From Arthrobacter sp. NicSoilC5 (GTDB lineage Bacteria > Actinomycetota > Actinomycetes > Actinomycetales > Micrococcaceae), in contig NZ_AP024660.1 in assembly GCF_019977395.1 (NCBI RefSeq), forward strand, positions 3,906,001 through 3,970,000: a stretch of DNA of 64,000 bases, given 5' to 3'. The position numbers were made by a program, and so were the translations under genes. Position 1 is the first letter of the stretch. Every line of letters starts with the position of its first letter. Under the pieces are notes generated by a model. It worked only from the letters and a program-made list of their open reading frames with translations, had not been told where the DNA came from and did no database searches. This document shows, piece after piece, positions 62,413 through 64,000 of the stretch.

Positions 62413-64000
62413 CTAAGCGGGCTTCAGGAGTTGATGCTCCACGACGGCCGCCCGCGAAAGCGTCTTGTACCCCTCCTGCTCAAAGAGCACCGTGATGACG
62501 TCGTCCTCGTGCCGCATCACCAGGCCCGAACCCCACTCCTTGTGGACCACCGTGGACTGCAGCGGGAATGGCTCGTCGGCTGCGGAAGCCGGGACCCCGC
62601 CGTCGGACTTTCTCATCTCCGCCTGGTTGGCGGCTTCGGCGCACCCGTCGCAGTTTCGGCAGGGTTCCGGAAGGTCCTCGCCAAAGTAGCCCAGCAGGAA
62701 CTGCCGGCGGCAGCCGTCGGTTTCCGCGTAGGCGCGCATCATGGTGAGCCGGGACTGGTCCACGCGCTGGCGGGCTTCGGCCAGTTCGACGGCGTCGGCC
62801 ACCAGCGTGGGCAGCTTTGCCTTGGATGTCAGCCGGACTCCCCGTTTGCCGGCACTGACGGCGCCCGTCTCCTCCAGCTGGTTCACCAGCCCGGTAATGC
62901 GCCGGGCCTTGAAACCCGTCAACTCAGCGAGGGATGACCTTGGGGTGGGGGCATGGGCCGCCTTGAGGACCTTCAGTACCTCAAGGAGCGAATCTGGATC
63001 AGGGGAGTGGGTGCCGAAGAATTTCCGCAGGCCAAGGTCCTCGGAGCGGTAGTGGAGCACTGCGGAAGCGGGCTGGCCGTCCCTGCCCGCGCGTCCGATC
63101 TCTTGGTAGTAGGAGTCCAGCGACTCGGGAATGTCGGCGTGGACCACGAAACGGACGTTGGGCTTGTCGATGCCCATGCCGAACGCGGTGGTGGCCACCA
63201 CCACGTCCAGCTTGTCGTTCAGGAACAGCTCGTGGATATGTTCGCGGTCCCTGGCGGAACGGCCAGCGTGGTACGCCTCGGCGCGCAGGCCCTCCTTGGC
63301 CAGCCTGGCGGCGTACTTTTCCGTGTCCTTCCGCGTGGCGGCGTACAGGAGGCCATGCCCGTTCCTGGCCAGCGCTGCCACCTGCTCAAGTACGGCCTGG
63401 CGCTTGCCCTTGTCTTCGTGGTGCCGGACCACGTCAAGGGTGATGTTGGGCCGGTCGAACCCATGCACCAGCATCAGGGGCTTCTTCATGCCAAGGCGCT
63501 CCACGATCTCATCCCGGACCGGAGGGGAAGCCGTAGCTGTCAGGGCGGCCACGGGCGGGTTCCCCAGTTGCCCGCGGACATGTCCCAGCGCCAGGTAGTC
63601 CGGCCGGAAGTCGTGTCCCCAGGAGGAGACACAGTGTGCCTCGTCCACGACGAACAGCGTGATGTCCAGTGCCTTGATCCGGTCAACGGTCGCCTGCTTG
63701 GCCAGCTGTTCCGGGGCGAGGAACAGGAATACGGCCGAGCCGTCCTCGGCGGCCCGCCAGGAGGCTTCCACTTCGGCGTCGCTGTGGGAGGAGTTGATGG
63801 CCACCGCGGCGTCCGGTCCGAGGACCTGGGACAGGCCATCCAGCTGGTCCTCCTGCAGGGCAATCAGCGGAGAAACCACGACGGCGGGACGTCCTGTTGC
63901 CTTGTGCAGGTGCAGGGCTGCGACCTGGTAGATGGCGGATTTGCCGTAGCCAGTGGGCATGACGGCCAGGACGTCGCGGCCGTCCGCGAGGGCGGCCATG
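62413..64000 (-). CDS. recQ: RecQ-family DNA helicase (N-terminus beyond window)
   Basis: An SF2 3'-5' helicase. Motif I VMPTGYGKSAIYQ, VVSPLIALQEDQ, DEAH box VVDEAHCVSSWGHDFRPDY, GMGIDKPNVRFVVH and GRAGRDGQ are intact. The zinc-binding Cys set is CRRQFLLGYFGE then CRNCDGC. The end has a short SH3-like domain (VVHKEWGSGLVMRHEDDVIT) in place of HRDC. An ATG is present at 63999 but RecQ proteins have about 30 residues more before motif I, so the gene probably continues past the window. Confidence 0.9.
   Translation of the reverse strand, partial: MAALADGRDVLAVMPTGYGKSAIYQVAALHLHKATGRPAVVVSPLIALQEDQLDGLSQVLGPDAAVAINSSHSDAEVEASWRAAEDGSAVFLFLAPEQLAKQATVDRIKALDITLFVVDEAHCVSSWGHDFRPDYLALGHVRGQLGNPPVAALTATASPPVRDEIVERLGMKKPLMLVHGFDRPNITLDVVRHHEDKGKRQAVLEQVAALARNGHGLLYAATRKDTEKYAARLAKEGLRAEAYHAGRSARDREHIHELFLNDKLDVVVATTAFGMGIDKPNVRFVVHADIPESLDSYYQEIGRAGRDGQPASAVLHYRSEDLGLRKFFGTHSPDPDSLLEVLKVLKAAHAPTPRSSLAELTGFKARRITGLVNQLEETGAVSAGKRGVRLTSKAKLPTLVADAVELAEARQRVDQSRLTMMRAYAETDGCRRQFLLGYFGEDLPEPCRNCDGCAEAANQAEMRKSDGGVPASAADEPFPLQSTVVHKEWGSGLVMRHEDDVITVLFEQEGYKTLSRAAVVEHQLLKPA

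Noticed and set aside
1..64000. CRISPR arrays, tRNA, rRNA, prophage
   Set aside because: No spaced direct repeats, no cloverleaf with CCA-type end, no structural phage genes noticed while reading both strands. A tRNAscan or Rfam run would settle this.

Overview
The window is high-GC, gene-dense DNA with AAGGAG-type ribosome binding sites, GTG and TTG starts, and many hairpins between convergent genes. The gene content (Rpf-like transglycosylase, DUF222-HNH protein, DUF6318 lipoprotein, MSMEG_6728-family protein, TM0106-type nuclease-helicase, Micrococcaceae-type transporters) suggests an Actinobacterium close to Arthrobacter/Pseudarthrobacter. It looks like ordinary chromosome: I saw no insertion sequence, prophage, CRISPR array, tRNA or rRNA.

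Layout. 1-1.8 kb: a MarR repressor (cut by the window edge) divergent from an MFS efflux pump. 1.8-6.3 kb: an inositol-type locus, with LacI regulator, iolB and GntR/UTRA regulator on the minus strand divergent from a sugar porter. The divergent gap holds a perfect LacI-type operator over the promoter. 6.3-9.2 kb: a LOG-family protein, a membrane-bound ferritin (rubrerythrin-VIT fusion) and a small acidic protein. 9.2-14.6 kb: an SSS symporter, an XRE-cupin regulator, an agmatinase-family ureohydrolase and a ThDP enzyme, possibly the arginine transaminase route. 14.6-21.4 kb: MarR plus a DHA2 pump, then a heterodimeric ABC exporter. 21.4-25.7 kb: a thioesterase, a small PLDc_N-like membrane protein and an McrB-McrC type IV restriction pair whose McrC has Asn at the position expected for a catalytic Asp. 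25.7-28.6 kb: histidine kinase, response regulator and an HPt-like protein without its phospho-histidine. 28.8-31.1 kb: secreted GH26 enzyme, Vsr endonuclease and a PPOX-family flavoprotein. 31.3-39.5 kb: NCS1 permease, a lower-GC pair of exported proteins, an Old Yellow Enzyme, Tex and small unknowns. 39.5-45.2 kb: a minus-strand run with DUF2071, ICL/PEPM, DUF222-HNH, DUF1622, an SDR epimerase and an MSMEG_6728 protein. 45.3-49.7 kb: a membrane protein, an Rpf-LysM protein, adenine deaminase, a winged-helix/Lys-Ala/X25 fusion and acylphosphatase. 49.8-53.4 kb: a 1225-aa nuclease-helicase fusion. 53.6-61.2 kb: a GntR-controlled sugar-acid operon. 61.2-64 kb: TerC and RecQ (cut by the edge).

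The best-defined multi-gene system is the sugar-acid operon. Importer, RspB/IdnD-type 5-dehydrogenase, ManD/RspA-type mannonate dehydratase, KDG kinase, fructuronate reductase and KDPG aldolase together make a closed route from L-gulonate (or a related acid) via fructuronate, mannonate, KDG and KDPG to pyruvate and glyceraldehyde 3-phosphate. Its genes are tightly coupled by overlaps, and the reductase appears to start at a non-canonical ATC codon. The most unusual single proteins are the winged-helix/histone-like/X25 fusion, the McrB with an EVE-like middle domain paired with the altered McrC, and the TM0106-type nuclease-helicase with a probable Fe-S staple.
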